A stretch of DNA of 64,000 nucleotides from an uncultured Lachnospiraceae bacterium (GTDB taxonomy: Bacteria; Bacillota; Clostridia; Lachnospirales; Lachnospiraceae), in NCBI GenBank assembly GCA_947382625.1, contig CANDAG010000008.1, positions 53,320 to 117,319 of the forward strand. The letters run 5' to 3'. Below the pieces are notes generated by a model. The model saw only the letters and a list, made by a program, of their open reading frames with translations, was not told the origin of the DNA and did no database searches. The translations under genes and the position numbers were made by a program. Numbering within the stretch: position 1 is the stretch's first letter; every line of letters starts with the position of its first letter. Of this stretch, positions 9,519 to 18,327 are shown piece by piece.

Positions 9519-10484
9519 ATGGACAAGATCATAATTCTGGATGGTTATACGGAAAATCCCGGAGATTTAAGCTGGGATGGATTTCACAAATATGGAGAGG
9601 TCACTGTTTATGACAGAACGAGACCTGAGGAAATTGCAGAAAGGATCGGGGATGCGGGGATCGTCCTGACCAATAAGACGCCGCTGGATGAGAGCATTAT
9701 GGCCCGGTGCCCGAAGCTCCGGTATATCGGGGTGCTGGCAACAGGGTTCAATGTGGTGGATGTCAAAGCGGCGGCAGAGAGGAATATTATCGTTACCAAT
9801 ATTCCGGAGTACGGGACAGATACCGTGGCTCAGTATACGATGGCCTTATTACTGGAGCTCTGCCATCATGTGGGCGCACATTCCGACAGTGTCAGAAAGG
9901 GAGAATGGGAGAAGAGTCCCGACTTTTGTTACTGGAGGTTCCCGCAGATAGAATTAAGCGGCAAGACAATGGGAATCGTGGGATACGGAAGGATCGGGAA
10001 GAAGGTGGCAAGACTGGCGGAGGCCTTTGGCATGAGGGTGCTGGTTCATTCCGGGCATACGCTAAGCGAAGAAGAGCTGTCGGAAAATATCCGGCAAAAG
10101 CCCTTTAAGGAGCTGCTTGGGGAGTCTGATGTGATTTCTCTGCACTGTCCTCTGACTGCGGAAACCAGGGGACTGATCGATCGGGAAATAATTGCACAGA
10201 TGAAGGATGGCGTTTTGATCCTCAACGATTCCCGGGGACCGCTGATCGTGGAGGAGGACTTAAGGGAAGCTCTGATCAGCGGGAAGGTGGCGGGAGCGGC
10301 AGTGGATGTGCTTTCGGCAGAGCCGCCTGCGGGAAATCCCCTTCAGGACGCCCCCAATATGCTGATCACGCCCCACATTGCATGGGCGTCAAAGGAAGCA
10401 AGACAGCGGCTGATGCAGACGGCGGAGGAAAACCTCCATGCATTTCTGGAAGGAACACCCATACATGTTGTTTCAAATAAATAA
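9519..10484 (+). CDS. D-2-hydroxyacid dehydrogenase (NAD-dependent)
   Basis: This is a 321-residue member of the D-isomer 2-hydroxyacid dehydrogenase family, close to hydroxypyruvate/glycerate dehydrogenases. It reversibly reduces a 2-keto acid to the D-2-hydroxy acid with NAD(P)H. Visible features are the substrate loop (GVLATGFNVVD), the Rossmann motif GYGRIGKKVARLAEAFGM, the catalytic Arg in NDSRGPLI, the Glu in SAEPPAGNPL and the His in ITPHIAWAS. GAGGT lies 6 nt before the ATG. It sits inside the redox operon upstream of the uronate genes, so its keto acid may come from sugar-acid breakdown. Confidence 0.9.
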   Translation: MDKIIILDGYTENPGDLSWDGFHKYGEVTVYDRTRPEEIAERIGDAGIVLTNKTPLDESIMARCPKLRYIGVLATGFNVVDVKAAAERNIIVTNIPEYGTDTVAQYTMALLLELCHHVGAHSDSVRKGEWEKSPDFCYWRFPQIELSGKTMGIVGYGRIGKKVARLAEAFGMRVLVHSGHTLSEEELSENIRQKPFKELLGESDVISLHCPLTAETRGLIDREIIAQMKDGVLILNDSRGPLIVEEDLREALISGKVAGAAVDVLSAEPPAGNPLQDAPNMLITPHIAWASKEARQRLMQTAEENLHAFLEGTPIHVVSNK

Positions 10485-10509
10485 ACCGAAAGGATAGGAG
10501 AAAACAAAA

Positions 10510-11877
10510 ATGGCAGGATGGACCACACTTGAAAATCTTCTGAAAGGCGAAATGATACAGAGAAGAGAGGAAGGCTGCGATGTAGAAGGCTTTGAACAAA
10601 GGCTGAAGGAGGCGGAGGGAGACCGCGATACACTTAACAGCCTCTATGATGAGCTCATGGCCTTAGAGCCGGAGGGGGACTTTCCCTTTGAAGAACCGGA
10701 CGGCTTAGAGGAGATCAGGGCCTGTCAGCCGAAGAGAGAACCCTGGAAGAAACCCTCCGGAGAGATTGACTATGACCTCTTCTACGGTGCATGGCTTGGC
10801 AGATGCTGCGGCTGTGCATTGGGAAAACCTCTGGAGACCGGCGTGTTTATGAGCGGTAAGGACGGTATTCCCGGCTGGAAGCTGGCGTACGAGTGGTTCC
10901 GGCAGGCCGGCCAGTATCCGGTGAAGACCTATACCCCCATAGCTTCTCCCGCCGGACAGGCTTACGGCATCGATACTGTGGACTATGGCAGGAAGAGTAC
11001 CAGGGAAAATATTGCCTATATGGAGACGGATGATGATATCCGCTATACCGTGCTGGGACTTAAGCTGATGGAGGAAAAAGGAACGGATTTTACCACACTG
11101 GACGTCGGACATTTCTGGCTGGCGAACCTGCCCTATGAGATGCTGTGCACGGCAGAGAGGCAGGCCTATCTGAATCTTTGCCAGGAGTATGACCTTTTAA
11201 AAGAGGGTGGGGAAGAGGAATTCATCAAATGGGTGAGAAGCTATCGGAACCCCTACCGTGAATGGATCGGCGCACAGATCAGAGTGGACGGCTATGCTTA
11301 CAGTGCGGCGGGAAATCCTGAGCTGGCGGCGGAGCTTGCCTTTAAGGACGCCTCTCTTTCCCACGTAAAGAACGGGATTTATGGAGCCATGTTCTGCAGC
11401 GCCATGATCGCGGCTGCTTTTACACAAAAGGATAACAGGAAGATCATAGAGGCAGGACTTGCGCAGATCCCGGCAGGAAGCAGGCTTGCGGCGGATATCA
11501 AAAAGGCTGTTGAGATTGCGGAAACGGCCCAGAGCCAGCTGGATCTGGTGGAAAAGATCTGGAATGAATTCGCACATTATAACGCGGTCCATACCAACAA
11601 CAATGCGGCTCTTTGCGCGGCGGCCATTCTGTTTGCAGGGGATGATTTTGAAACGGCCATCACAACAGCGGTTCTGGGAGGCTGGGATACGGATTGCAAC
11701 GGCGCTACGGTGGGCTCCGTCATGGGAGCCAAATTAGGGGCGGAGAAGATTCCGGAGAGCTGGAAGGCGCCCCTCCATGATACGCTGTATTCTGCGGTAC
11801 CGGGTTTCCATCCCATCAAAATCTCGGAATGCGCAAAAAGAAGTCAGAACCTTTACAAAAAGATAGCTATGGAATGA
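10510..11877 (+). CDS. ADP-ribosylglycohydrolase family protein
   Basis: This 455-residue protein has about 90 N-terminal residues of unknown role followed by an ADP-ribosylglycohydrolase (DraG/ARH) domain. The domain starts YGAWLGRCCGCALGKPLE. Metal-ligand motifs are METDDDIRYT in the middle and GGWDTDCNGATVGS near the end. Family members hydrolyse N- or O-glycosidic bonds of ADP-ribose, but many homologues within sugar operons have no known ADP-ribose role and may cleave other ribosides or glycosides. It is an operon member between the dehydrogenase (26 nt upstream) and the membrane regulator. The specific substrate is unknown. Confidence 0.85.
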   Translation: MAGWTTLENLLKGEMIQRREEGCDVEGFEQRLKEAEGDRDTLNSLYDELMALEPEGDFPFEEPDGLEEIRACQPKREPWKKPSGEIDYDLFYGAWLGRCCGCALGKPLETGVFMSGKDGIPGWKLAYEWFRQAGQYPVKTYTPIASPAGQAYGIDTVDYGRKSTRENIAYMETDDDIRYTVLGLKLMEEKGTDFTTLDVGHFWLANLPYEMLCTAERQAYLNLCQEYDLLKEGGEEEFIKWVRSYRNPYREWIGAQIRVDGYAYSAAGNPELAAELAFKDASLSHVKNGIYGAMFCSAMIAAAFTQKDNRKIIEAGLAQIPAGSRLAADIKKAVEIAETAQSQLDLVEKIWNEFAHYNAVHTNNNAALCAAAILFAGDDFETAITTAVLGGWDTDCNGATVGSVMGAKLGAEKIPESWKAPLHDTLYSAVPGFHPIKISECAKRSQNLYKKIAME

Positions 11878-11890
11878 GGAAATGTATTTT

Positions 11891-14152
11891 ATGAACGGAT
11901 TACAGAGAAAGATCACAGAGAATAAACACCTGAATCGGATTATTTTTACCTCAACTGCGACTCTGGCGGTGATTGTGCTGCTGCTGACACATATCCTGTC
12001 CTCTCACTATGAGACTATGGCGTGTGAGGAAATCTACCGGAACGCCAGCAGCAGTATCAACCAGACCACCAGCGCAGTGCGGTTTTTGTCTGAATCCGTA
12101 AACAGCCTGCTGCTGCAGTGTGCCCAGAACCCGGAGGTCAACAGGCTTTTTCTGACACAGAGCTACAGCGGGACGGAGCTTTACAATATCAAGCGGGAGC
12201 TGGATAGCATTCGCTACAATAATTCCAAGATTTATTCTATTTATGTGTATGATAAATACGAAAAGGTCATTTATGAATCAGGCGAATTCCCGCAGGGCTT
12301 TGTATGTCCGGTTGGAGATTTCTATGATACCGGGTTTACAGAATATCTGGACAGGCTGGGTTCCGTGAAGGTATTTACGCCTGTTGTCAGGACGGTGCCG
12401 GTGATCCGCAGCAATGCGCCGGAATCCTCCATTAAGGTGCTTACCTACTTTTATTTCGAGCCTTATTTCGGGGAGGAAAAGAACACGGTTCTGGCCTTCA
12501 ATGTGGATATGAACTGGATGCGGGATGCCCTGGGCTATTTCAACGGAGCCAACCCTGGCGGGAATGATATTGAGATCGTGAGCAGGGACGGGACAGTGAT
12601 CTTCTCCGCCAGGGAAGCTCAGATCGGGATGCCTTATGAGGACGCGGCGGTGCTTGATGAGATCAGAAACGCGGAGGAGGAATATGGCTATTTCGTAATG
12701 GACGGCGCTAAGAGGCTGATCTCCTATTCTAATTCCGATCAGACGGGCTATGAGGACTGGATCTTTATTTCCGGCAGCGACCTGGAGCAGGTGTTGAAGC
12801 CGATCCGGGAGGTCAAGCATTTTGTGTATCTGTTTACGGGAATCCTTCTGCTTGTCAGTATCATAGGGCTCGGAGGGATCCTGCTGCACTTGGGCACGCC
12901 CATCAGGCAGGCCTTTCATAAGGCGAAGCTGTTAGATACGGCTCAGGAGGAAAAACGCAGGCGGGAGGCGTCGGAATATATCAAGCTGCTTTTGGTGGGC
13001 GACACGGATGAGAATACCAGCCAGATTCGGGAAAAGTTTGAACAGCTGCATATTACCTATGATTTCGCGGCGGAGAACCGGCTGATCCTGATTTCCATGG
13101 ATGACAGGAACAGCCTTCGGCGAAAATTCCGGAGCAGTTATCCCCAGGTGGTGCAGAAGATCAACCGCAGGCTGGAGGAGGTTTTCGGACGGTACTATGA
13201 AAATCCCATCCGGGTGGACTGGCAGGATGGGATCGCATTGATGATCGTCTGCTTTCAGGATATGGATGAAGCGGCGCAAAGGGCCAGGCTGCAGAAGATT
13301 TTTGAGGAAATCACGGATGCGCTGCAGCAGGAGGTACAGTGCGGCGTCAGCTTTTGCTTAAGCAGTACGGGACAGTCCATCAAGGATCTTTCATTCCTTC
13401 TGGCGGAGGCGCTGGAGGTCCATACCTATCGCTATTTATACGGCTATGGGCAGCTTTTGACAAACGACCTGCTCAGGGATCAGGAAGAAACCGCCTATGT
13501 GTATCCCAAGGATCAGGAGAAGGAAATCCTGTCTGCGGTGTTTGCAGGAAAGGATGGGGAAGCGCTTTCGGCCTACGAGAAGTATGTGGAGATGCTCTAC
13601 CCCATGACGGTGCCTGAGATCAAGATTTCCTTTTTGCTGCTGGCGGATGCGATCAAGTACGCCTCCCGCAATACGGTGGCGGAAACCTCCAATGTACTTC
13701 TGAACTTTGAGCACTTTTTTGCCAAGATCCAGTCTCTGGAAACCATCGAGGAGGTGAATCATCTGTTCACCAATCTGTTCCGTGAGATCGGAGAGATGGT
13801 CAGGGAACAGAAGAGCGCCCGGTACACAGAGCTGATCGAGCAGGTGGAGCGGTATGTGGGCGAGCATTACGGAAAGGTGGATCTGTCCATTCAGGAAATT
13901 GCAGAGAGCATGGATATGTCGGGAGCGTATCTGGGAAGGATTTTTAAACAGCATACGGATATGCCGTTTACGGAGTACCTGACCCGGCACCGGCTTAAGG
14001 TGGCGTGCGAAGAGCTACTTGGCAGCGAAAAAACCGTGAATGAGATTTCGGACAGCATCGGATTTACCAACAGCTCCTATTTTTATCTGGTATTTAAAAA
14101 ATATCTGAACTGTACGCCCACACAATACCGGAAGAACGGAGCAGAACAGTGA
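11891..14152 (+). CDS. Membrane-anchored AraC-family regulator (YesN-like sensor)
   Basis: One transmembrane helix (ATLAVIVLLLTHIL, about residues 20-38) is followed by an extracellular sensor of about 270 residues (Cache-like), a second helix (VYLFTGILLLVSIIGLGGIL) and a cytoplasmic part ending in a two-HTH AraC domain (IQEIAESMDMSGAYLGRIF and INEISDSIGFTNSSYFYLVF-like region near the C-terminus). Such proteins sense extracellular glycans or binding proteins and activate adjacent sugar genes. The start at 11891 fits the GAGGA at 11876-11880; the ATG at 11882 is too close. It lies between the redox genes and the glucuronate operon and probably controls one or both. Confidence 0.88.
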   Translation: MNGLQRKITENKHLNRIIFTSTATLAVIVLLLTHILSSHYETMACEEIYRNASSSINQTTSAVRFLSESVNSLLLQCAQNPEVNRLFLTQSYSGTELYNIKRELDSIRYNNSKIYSIYVYDKYEKVIYESGEFPQGFVCPVGDFYDTGFTEYLDRLGSVKVFTPVVRTVPVIRSNAPESSIKVLTYFYFEPYFGEEKNTVLAFNVDMNWMRDALGYFNGANPGGNDIEIVSRDGTVIFSAREAQIGMPYEDAAVLDEIRNAEEEYGYFVMDGAKRLISYSNSDQTGYEDWIFISGSDLEQVLKPIREVKHFVYLFTGILLLVSIIGLGGILLHLGTPIRQAFHKAKLLDTAQEEKRRREASEYIKLLLVGDTDENTSQIREKFEQLHITYDFAAENRLILISMDDRNSLRRKFRSSYPQVVQKINRRLEEVFGRYYENPIRVDWQDGIALMIVCFQDMDEAAQRARLQKIFEEITDALQQEVQCGVSFCLSSTGQSIKDLSFLLAEALEVHTYRYLYGYGQLLTNDLLRDQEETAYVYPKDQEKEILSAVFAGKDGEALSAYEKYVEMLYPMTVPEIKISFLLLADAIKYASRNTVAETSNVLLNFEHFFAKIQSLETIEEVNHLFTNLFREIGEMVREQKSARYTELIEQVERYVGEHYGKVDLSIQEIAESMDMSGAYLGRIFKQHTDMPFTEYLTRHRLKVACEELLGSEKTVNEISDSIGFTNSSYFYLVFKKYLNCTPTQYRKNGAEQ

Positions 14153-14161
14153 GGAAAAAAG

Positions 14162-15559
14162 ATGAACGAGGATTTTTTACTGCGTACGCCTCTTTCTAAG
14201 CGGCTGTACCATCAGCATGCAGAGACGCTGCCTGTCATTGATTATCATAACCATCTGAACATGAAGGAGCTGGCGGAGGGAAAAAGCTATGATAACCTGG
14301 CGCGGCTGTGGCTTCTTGGGGATCCCTATAAGCACAGGGCCATGCGTATCTGCGGTATCGATGAGGCTTATATTACCGGCAATGCTTCTGATCATGATAA
14401 ATTTGCCAAATGGATGTCCGTCCTGCCACGGCTGGTGGGGAATCCCCTGTATGACTGGTCGATCCTGGAGATGAAACGGATCTTCCATATCGAACTGGAC
14501 CCGGGTGAGACGGATGCAGAATGGCTTTGGGAGCAGACTGGCAAACTGCTTTCCCGGCCGGAATTCTCCTCCCGGGCGTTGCTTGAGAGATTTCATGTGG
14601 AATATGCAGCCCCCTGTGCGGCCATCACGGATGATATTTCCGTGTTCGAAAAAATCAGTAATATTGCCCCTTCCCTGCGAGGGGACAGTATCATAGAGGC
14701 AGCCGGTGAGACCGCACAGAAATTAGAACAGACAGTACAGACGCCCATACATACCCTGCAGGATTATTATGGAGCGATCCGTTTGAGGCTGGATGCATTC
14801 GGGCGTGCGGGCTGCCGGTTTTCCGATCACTCGCTGGACGACGGATTTTTGTATCGAAGGGAGGAACGGCATGCAGAGGCGTTGTTTGAAAGGAGCAGAA
14901 AGGGACAGGCGCTGAGGCCGGAAGAGCGGCAGGAGCTTTCCTCGGAGCTGCTTCGGTTTCTTTCCGCAGAATATGCAAGGCGCGGATGGACCATGCAGCT
15001 GCACATCGGCGCACAGCGCTTTACCAGCTCCAGGCTGCGGGAGATCGCAGGACCGGCAGGGGGCTTTGCAGGGATCGGAAACTGCTGTAATGTCAGGAGT
15101 CTGACACAGATGCTGGATGATTTCGAAAAGAGTCCCTGGGGAATGCCGGAGGTGGTTCTGTTTACCTTGAATCCGGCGGATAATGCAGTGATGTCCACGC
15201 TTGGGGGTTCCTACAGCAGGGGCGGCACGAAAGGACTGGTGCAGCAGGGACCGGCCTGGTGGTGGTGCGACCATCTTTACGGGATGCGGGAGGTTTTTGA
15301 GAGCCTGGCCTCCTTTGGCGTGCTGTCCGTCTTTTTGGGAATGACAACGGATTCCCGAAGCATTCTTTCTTTTGTGCGGCATGAGTATTTCCGCAGAGCC
15401 TTCTGCGGATGGCTGGGAGAAAAGGCAGAAAAGGGAGACCTGGATGTGAAAGAGGAATTGTTGATAAGGCTGGTGAAGGATGTCTGCTATTTCAATGCAA
15501 AAAAGCGGATCCGGCAGCAGGATACAAAAAAGGAAGGGGAAAGAGAACATGCATTTTAA
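14162..15559 (+). CDS. uxaC: Glucuronate isomerase (uronate isomerase)
   Basis: It converts D-glucuronate to D-fructuronate (and galacturonate to tagaturonate), the first step of the Ashwell pathway. The 465-residue amidohydrolase-fold protein has the metal-binding HxH in VIDYHNHLNMKEL, the GDPYKHRAMRICGI block and a C-terminal VKDVCYFNAKKRI tail, all typical of UxaC. It starts 9 nt after the AraC regulator with a GAGGAAAA site, and its last 11 bases overlap the start of the next gene, indicating translational coupling. It is followed by the fructuronate reductase and mannonate dehydratase genes, which confirms the pathway. Confidence 0.95.
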   Translation: MNEDFLLRTPLSKRLYHQHAETLPVIDYHNHLNMKELAEGKSYDNLARLWLLGDPYKHRAMRICGIDEAYITGNASDHDKFAKWMSVLPRLVGNPLYDWSILEMKRIFHIELDPGETDAEWLWEQTGKLLSRPEFSSRALLERFHVEYAAPCAAITDDISVFEKISNIAPSLRGDSIIEAAGETAQKLEQTVQTPIHTLQDYYGAIRLRLDAFGRAGCRFSDHSLDDGFLYRREERHAEALFERSRKGQALRPEERQELSSELLRFLSAEYARRGWTMQLHIGAQRFTSSRLREIAGPAGGFAGIGNCCNVRSLTQMLDDFEKSPWGMPEVVLFTLNPADNAVMSTLGGSYSRGGTKGLVQQGPAWWWCDHLYGMREVFESLASFGVLSVFLGMTTDSRSILSFVRHEYFRRAFCGWLGEKAEKGDLDVKEELLIRLVKDVCYFNAKKRIRQQDTKKEGEREHAF

Positions 15560-16451
15560 TGTAAAAGAGGACATTATCCAAATGACATCCCTGTGGCAGG
15601 GAGAGCGCTTTGCGGACGGAAGGCCAAGGGTTGCGGACAAATATCTGAAGGCTCTCCATGCACTGACGCTGGAGGAGGTATGGAAACCTATCTTTGTGAA
15701 GGGATATGAGAATCAGTTTGAAGGGAGATTAAAGCTTTTACATAATGATGGAAGAAAGCTGATCGGCAGGGCGGTGACTGCCGCGTATCTGCCCACCAGG
15801 CCGGATCTGAATGAGACGGTGGGCAGGATCGGAAAGGAAGAAGGGCGGACGGGAACCTACAACCAGTGGGTCATTGACAGTCTCACAGAAGGAGATGTGT
15901 GCGTGGTGGACATGTACGACAAGATCTACAAGGGCACGTTCCTGGGAGGAAATCTGACTACGGCCATTGCCAATAAGACCAAAACCGGAGGCGGCGTGAT
16001 CTGGGGCGGCATCCGGGATGTGGAGCAGATGAAGAAGATCCGGGAGGTACAGGTTTATTACAGAGGGATCGATCCTACCCCTATCCGGGAATTCGTAATG
16101 GCAGGCTTTAACACGCCGGTCAGGATCGGAAACGCAGTGTGTCTGCCGGGGGATATTGTTTTCGGAACAGACGCGGGCGTTTTGTTTATCCCGGCGCACC
16201 TGGTGGAGGAAGTGGTTGACGGCGCGGTAAAAACCAAGGTAAAGGATATGTTCGGCTTTGAGATGATCACTCAGAATAAGTTTACCACAGCGCAGATCGA
16301 CAGAAATGTGTGGACAAAGGAGATGCTGGATCTTCTGGTGGAATATATCAATACCAATGAGGCGGCAGCCGAGTACAGAGACATTGACTGGTCCAGGGAA
16401 TATGACCTGGCGCTTAACGGCGATCCCACGGATACTCAGTCGGCATTATAA
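15549..16451 (+). CDS. RraA-family protein (HMG/CHA aldolase-like)
   Basis: This 300-residue protein belongs to the RraA/dimethylmenaquinone methyltransferase-like fold, whose catalytic members are class II pyruvate aldolases (4-hydroxy-4-methyl-2-oxoglutarate type). The conserved GGxxxGxxRD signature appears as GGGVIWGGIRDVEQ, and the later GTDAGVLFIPAHLVEEV block is typical. The start at 15549 overlaps the uxaC end and has AAGGAAGGGG upstream; a longer in-frame ATG exists inside uxaC at 15480. Embedded in the glucuronate operon, it could cleave or tautomerise a uronate-derived keto acid, possibly substituting for the missing KDPG aldolase. That role is inference. Confidence 0.8.
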   Translation: MHFNVKEDIIQMTSLWQGERFADGRPRVADKYLKALHALTLEEVWKPIFVKGYENQFEGRLKLLHNDGRKLIGRAVTAAYLPTRPDLNETVGRIGKEEGRTGTYNQWVIDSLTEGDVCVVDMYDKIYKGTFLGGNLTTAIANKTKTGGGVIWGGIRDVEQMKKIREVQVYYRGIDPTPIREFVMAGFNTPVRIGNAVCLPGDIVFGTDAGVLFIPAHLVEEVVDGAVKTKVKDMFGFEMITQNKFTTAQIDRNVWTKEMLDLLVEYINTNEAAAEYRDIDWSREYDLALNGDPTDTQSAL

Positions 16452-16465
16452 AGGAGGAGAGCAAG

Positions 16466-17314
16466 ATGAGTCATTTATTTCAGGATCAGACAGCAGTGAT
16501 CACAGGGGCAGGCGGGGTGCTCTGCTCCGAAATCGCCATCCGGCTTGCGGCGGAAGGTGCGAAGACCGTCCTTGTAGGCAGAACAGAGGAAAAGCTCCAA
16601 AAGGTGGCGGAGCAGATCCTGGCAGCAGGGGGAACCTGTATGATCCGCACCGGGGATGTGACGGAGGAAGCCGCCATGGAAAGACTGGCAGATGAGGTGG
16701 AGAAGACTTATGGTCCCTGCCGTTATCTGATCAATGGGGCAGGAGGCAACAACAATAAGGCTATTACCACCAATTTTACCTATGAACCGGAGGAACTGCA
16801 GGAGGAAAAGCCGGAAAATATGACAGGCTTTTTTGACCTGGATATGGATGTGTTTGAAAGCGTTTTAAAGATCAACACCCTGGGAACCGTGATCCCGGTC
16901 AGAGCCTTTGCCAGACAGATGGCCAGAGAGGGAAGAGGCAGCATCTTAAACTTTGCGTCCATGAACAGCACCCGTCCCCTGACCCGTGTTCCGGCCTACG
17001 CCATGAGCAAGGCCGCCGTGGTCAATTTTACCCAGTGGCTTGCCACTTATCTGGCGCCGGCAGGGATCCGGGTCAATGCGGTGGCTCCCGGCTTTTTTGT
17101 CAATGACAGGAGCAGGAAAATCCTGTTTACGCCTGAGGGGGCTCTAAGCCAAAGAGGAGAAAATATCATCCATCATACGCCCATGGAACGGTTTGGAGAG
17201 GCCAGGGAGCTGTGGGGATGTGTGTCATGGCTGCTGGACGATGAAAAAGCCGGCTTTGTCACAGGCATCACCGTACCGGTGGACGGCGGTTTTCTGGCGC
17301 ACAGCGGAATCTGA
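16466..17314 (+). CDS. uxuB: SDR-type D-mannonate oxidoreductase (fructuronate reductase)
   Basis: This is a short-chain dehydrogenase of 282 residues. The cofactor motif is TAVITGAGGVLCSEIA, NxxG-like segment INGAGGNNN, and the catalytic Tyr-Lys pair is in AYAMSKAAV. The C-terminus FVTGITVPVDGG is standard. Firmicutes commonly use an SDR (like Bacillus YjmF) rather than the long-chain UxuB to reduce D-fructuronate to D-mannonate. The position between uxaC and uxuA fits this. AAAGGAGGAGAG lies just before the ATG. The symbol denotes function, not homology to E. coli UxuB. Confidence 0.88.
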   Translation: MSHLFQDQTAVITGAGGVLCSEIAIRLAAEGAKTVLVGRTEEKLQKVAEQILAAGGTCMIRTGDVTEEAAMERLADEVEKTYGPCRYLINGAGGNNNKAITTNFTYEPEELQEEKPENMTGFFDLDMDVFESVLKINTLGTVIPVRAFARQMAREGRGSILNFASMNSTRPLTRVPAYAMSKAAVVNFTQWLATYLAPAGIRVNAVAPGFFVNDRSRKILFTPEGALSQRGENIIHHTPMERFGEARELWGCVSWLLDDEKAGFVTGITVPVDGGFLAHSGI

Positions 17315-17331
17315 GGCAAGGGGATGGAGCG

Positions 17332-18276
17332 ATGATCATTACAGACTATCTACGAAGTAAAAAAGACCTGACCTGGGATTATGCAAAGCAGTGCGGCGTT
17401 AACCACGGCGTCATCCGTCTGCCGGAGGAGCCGGAGTTTGACCTCTGCGATCTGTCCCATTGGCAGGGAGTATATCAAAGGTTTATGGAGTTCGGGATCA
17501 GGCCGCTGGTGGTGGAGCCCATGCCCAACGCACTCCATGACCACATTAAAGCGGGGGACGAAAAGAGAGACGAATCCATCGAAAAGGTGATCAAAATGCT
17601 GGCAATTATGGACCGGCTGGATATCCGTACCATTTGCTTTAACTTCATGGCCCATGTGGGATGGTATCGTACAGATTACGCCATAGAGGAAAGAGGAGGC
17701 GCACTGGTGACCGGCTTTGACGCCGGCAGGTATGAGGAAAATGGGGCAGAGATCACCCAAAACCAGCTTTGGGATAATTATACTTATTTCATCAAAGCCG
17801 TGCTACCCTATGCAGAGCGGTATGATATCCGTCTGGCCCTTCATCCCGACGATCCGCCGGTTCCCTGTCTTGGAAAGGTATCCCGGATCATGATCAGTCA
17901 TGAAAATATCAAAAAGGCAATGGCCATTGGTAATAGCGACCACCTGGGGATCACCCTGTGTCAGGCCTGTTATCAGGTGATGGGAGAAGACCTGTTTTCG
18001 GTCATCTCCGAGATGAGAGAAAAGATTTTCTTTGTCCATTTCAGAAATGTCACAGGCAGCCGGTATCATTTCCGGGAGACCTTTCATGACAACGGCGATA
18101 TCCCCATGGGGAAAATTCTCGGATTTTACCAAAAATGCGGCGTCGACGTGCCGATCCGGGTGGATCACGTGCCCTCCATGGCAGGGGAAACAGAAAATTC
18201 CGGCTATACATCCCTGGGCAGACTGTATGCGCTGGGATATCTGAAGGGATTGTTAGAAGGACTGGAAGCGGAGTAA
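17332..18276 (+). CDS. uxuA: Mannonate dehydratase (UxuA-like)
   Basis: A xylose-isomerase-like TIM barrel of 314 residues that should dehydrate D-mannonate to 2-keto-3-deoxygluconate. Supporting motifs are ICFNFMAHVGWYRTD, ALHPDDPPVPCLGKVSRI (metal and substrate region) and FFVHFRNVTGSRYHFRE-like C-terminal metal-site block. It is somewhat shorter than the roughly 350-400 residues of E. coli UxuA, as in other Firmicutes forms. It starts 17 nt after the SDR gene and closes the glucuronate operon. No kdgK or kdgA follows, so KDG is handled by genes elsewhere. Confidence 0.9.
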   Translation: MIITDYLRSKKDLTWDYAKQCGVNHGVIRLPEEPEFDLCDLSHWQGVYQRFMEFGIRPLVVEPMPNALHDHIKAGDEKRDESIEKVIKMLAIMDRLDIRTICFNFMAHVGWYRTDYAIEERGGALVTGFDAGRYEENGAEITQNQLWDNYTYFIKAVLPYAERYDIRLALHPDDPPVPCLGKVSRIMISHENIKKAMAIGNSDHLGITLCQACYQVMGEDLFSVISEMREKIFFVHFRNVTGSRYHFRETFHDNGDIPMGKILGFYQKCGVDVPIRVDHVPSMAGETENSGYTSLGRLYALGYLKGLLEGLEAE

Positions 18277-18327
18277 AACAAAAAAAGGAATGTATACGCG
18301 AAAAAACGGCGTAGAAATGAGGGAAAA

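Noticed and set aside
14723-15640. 305-codon minus-strand frame opposite uxaC
   Set aside because: It is antisense to a clear uronate isomerase and shows no family resemblance.
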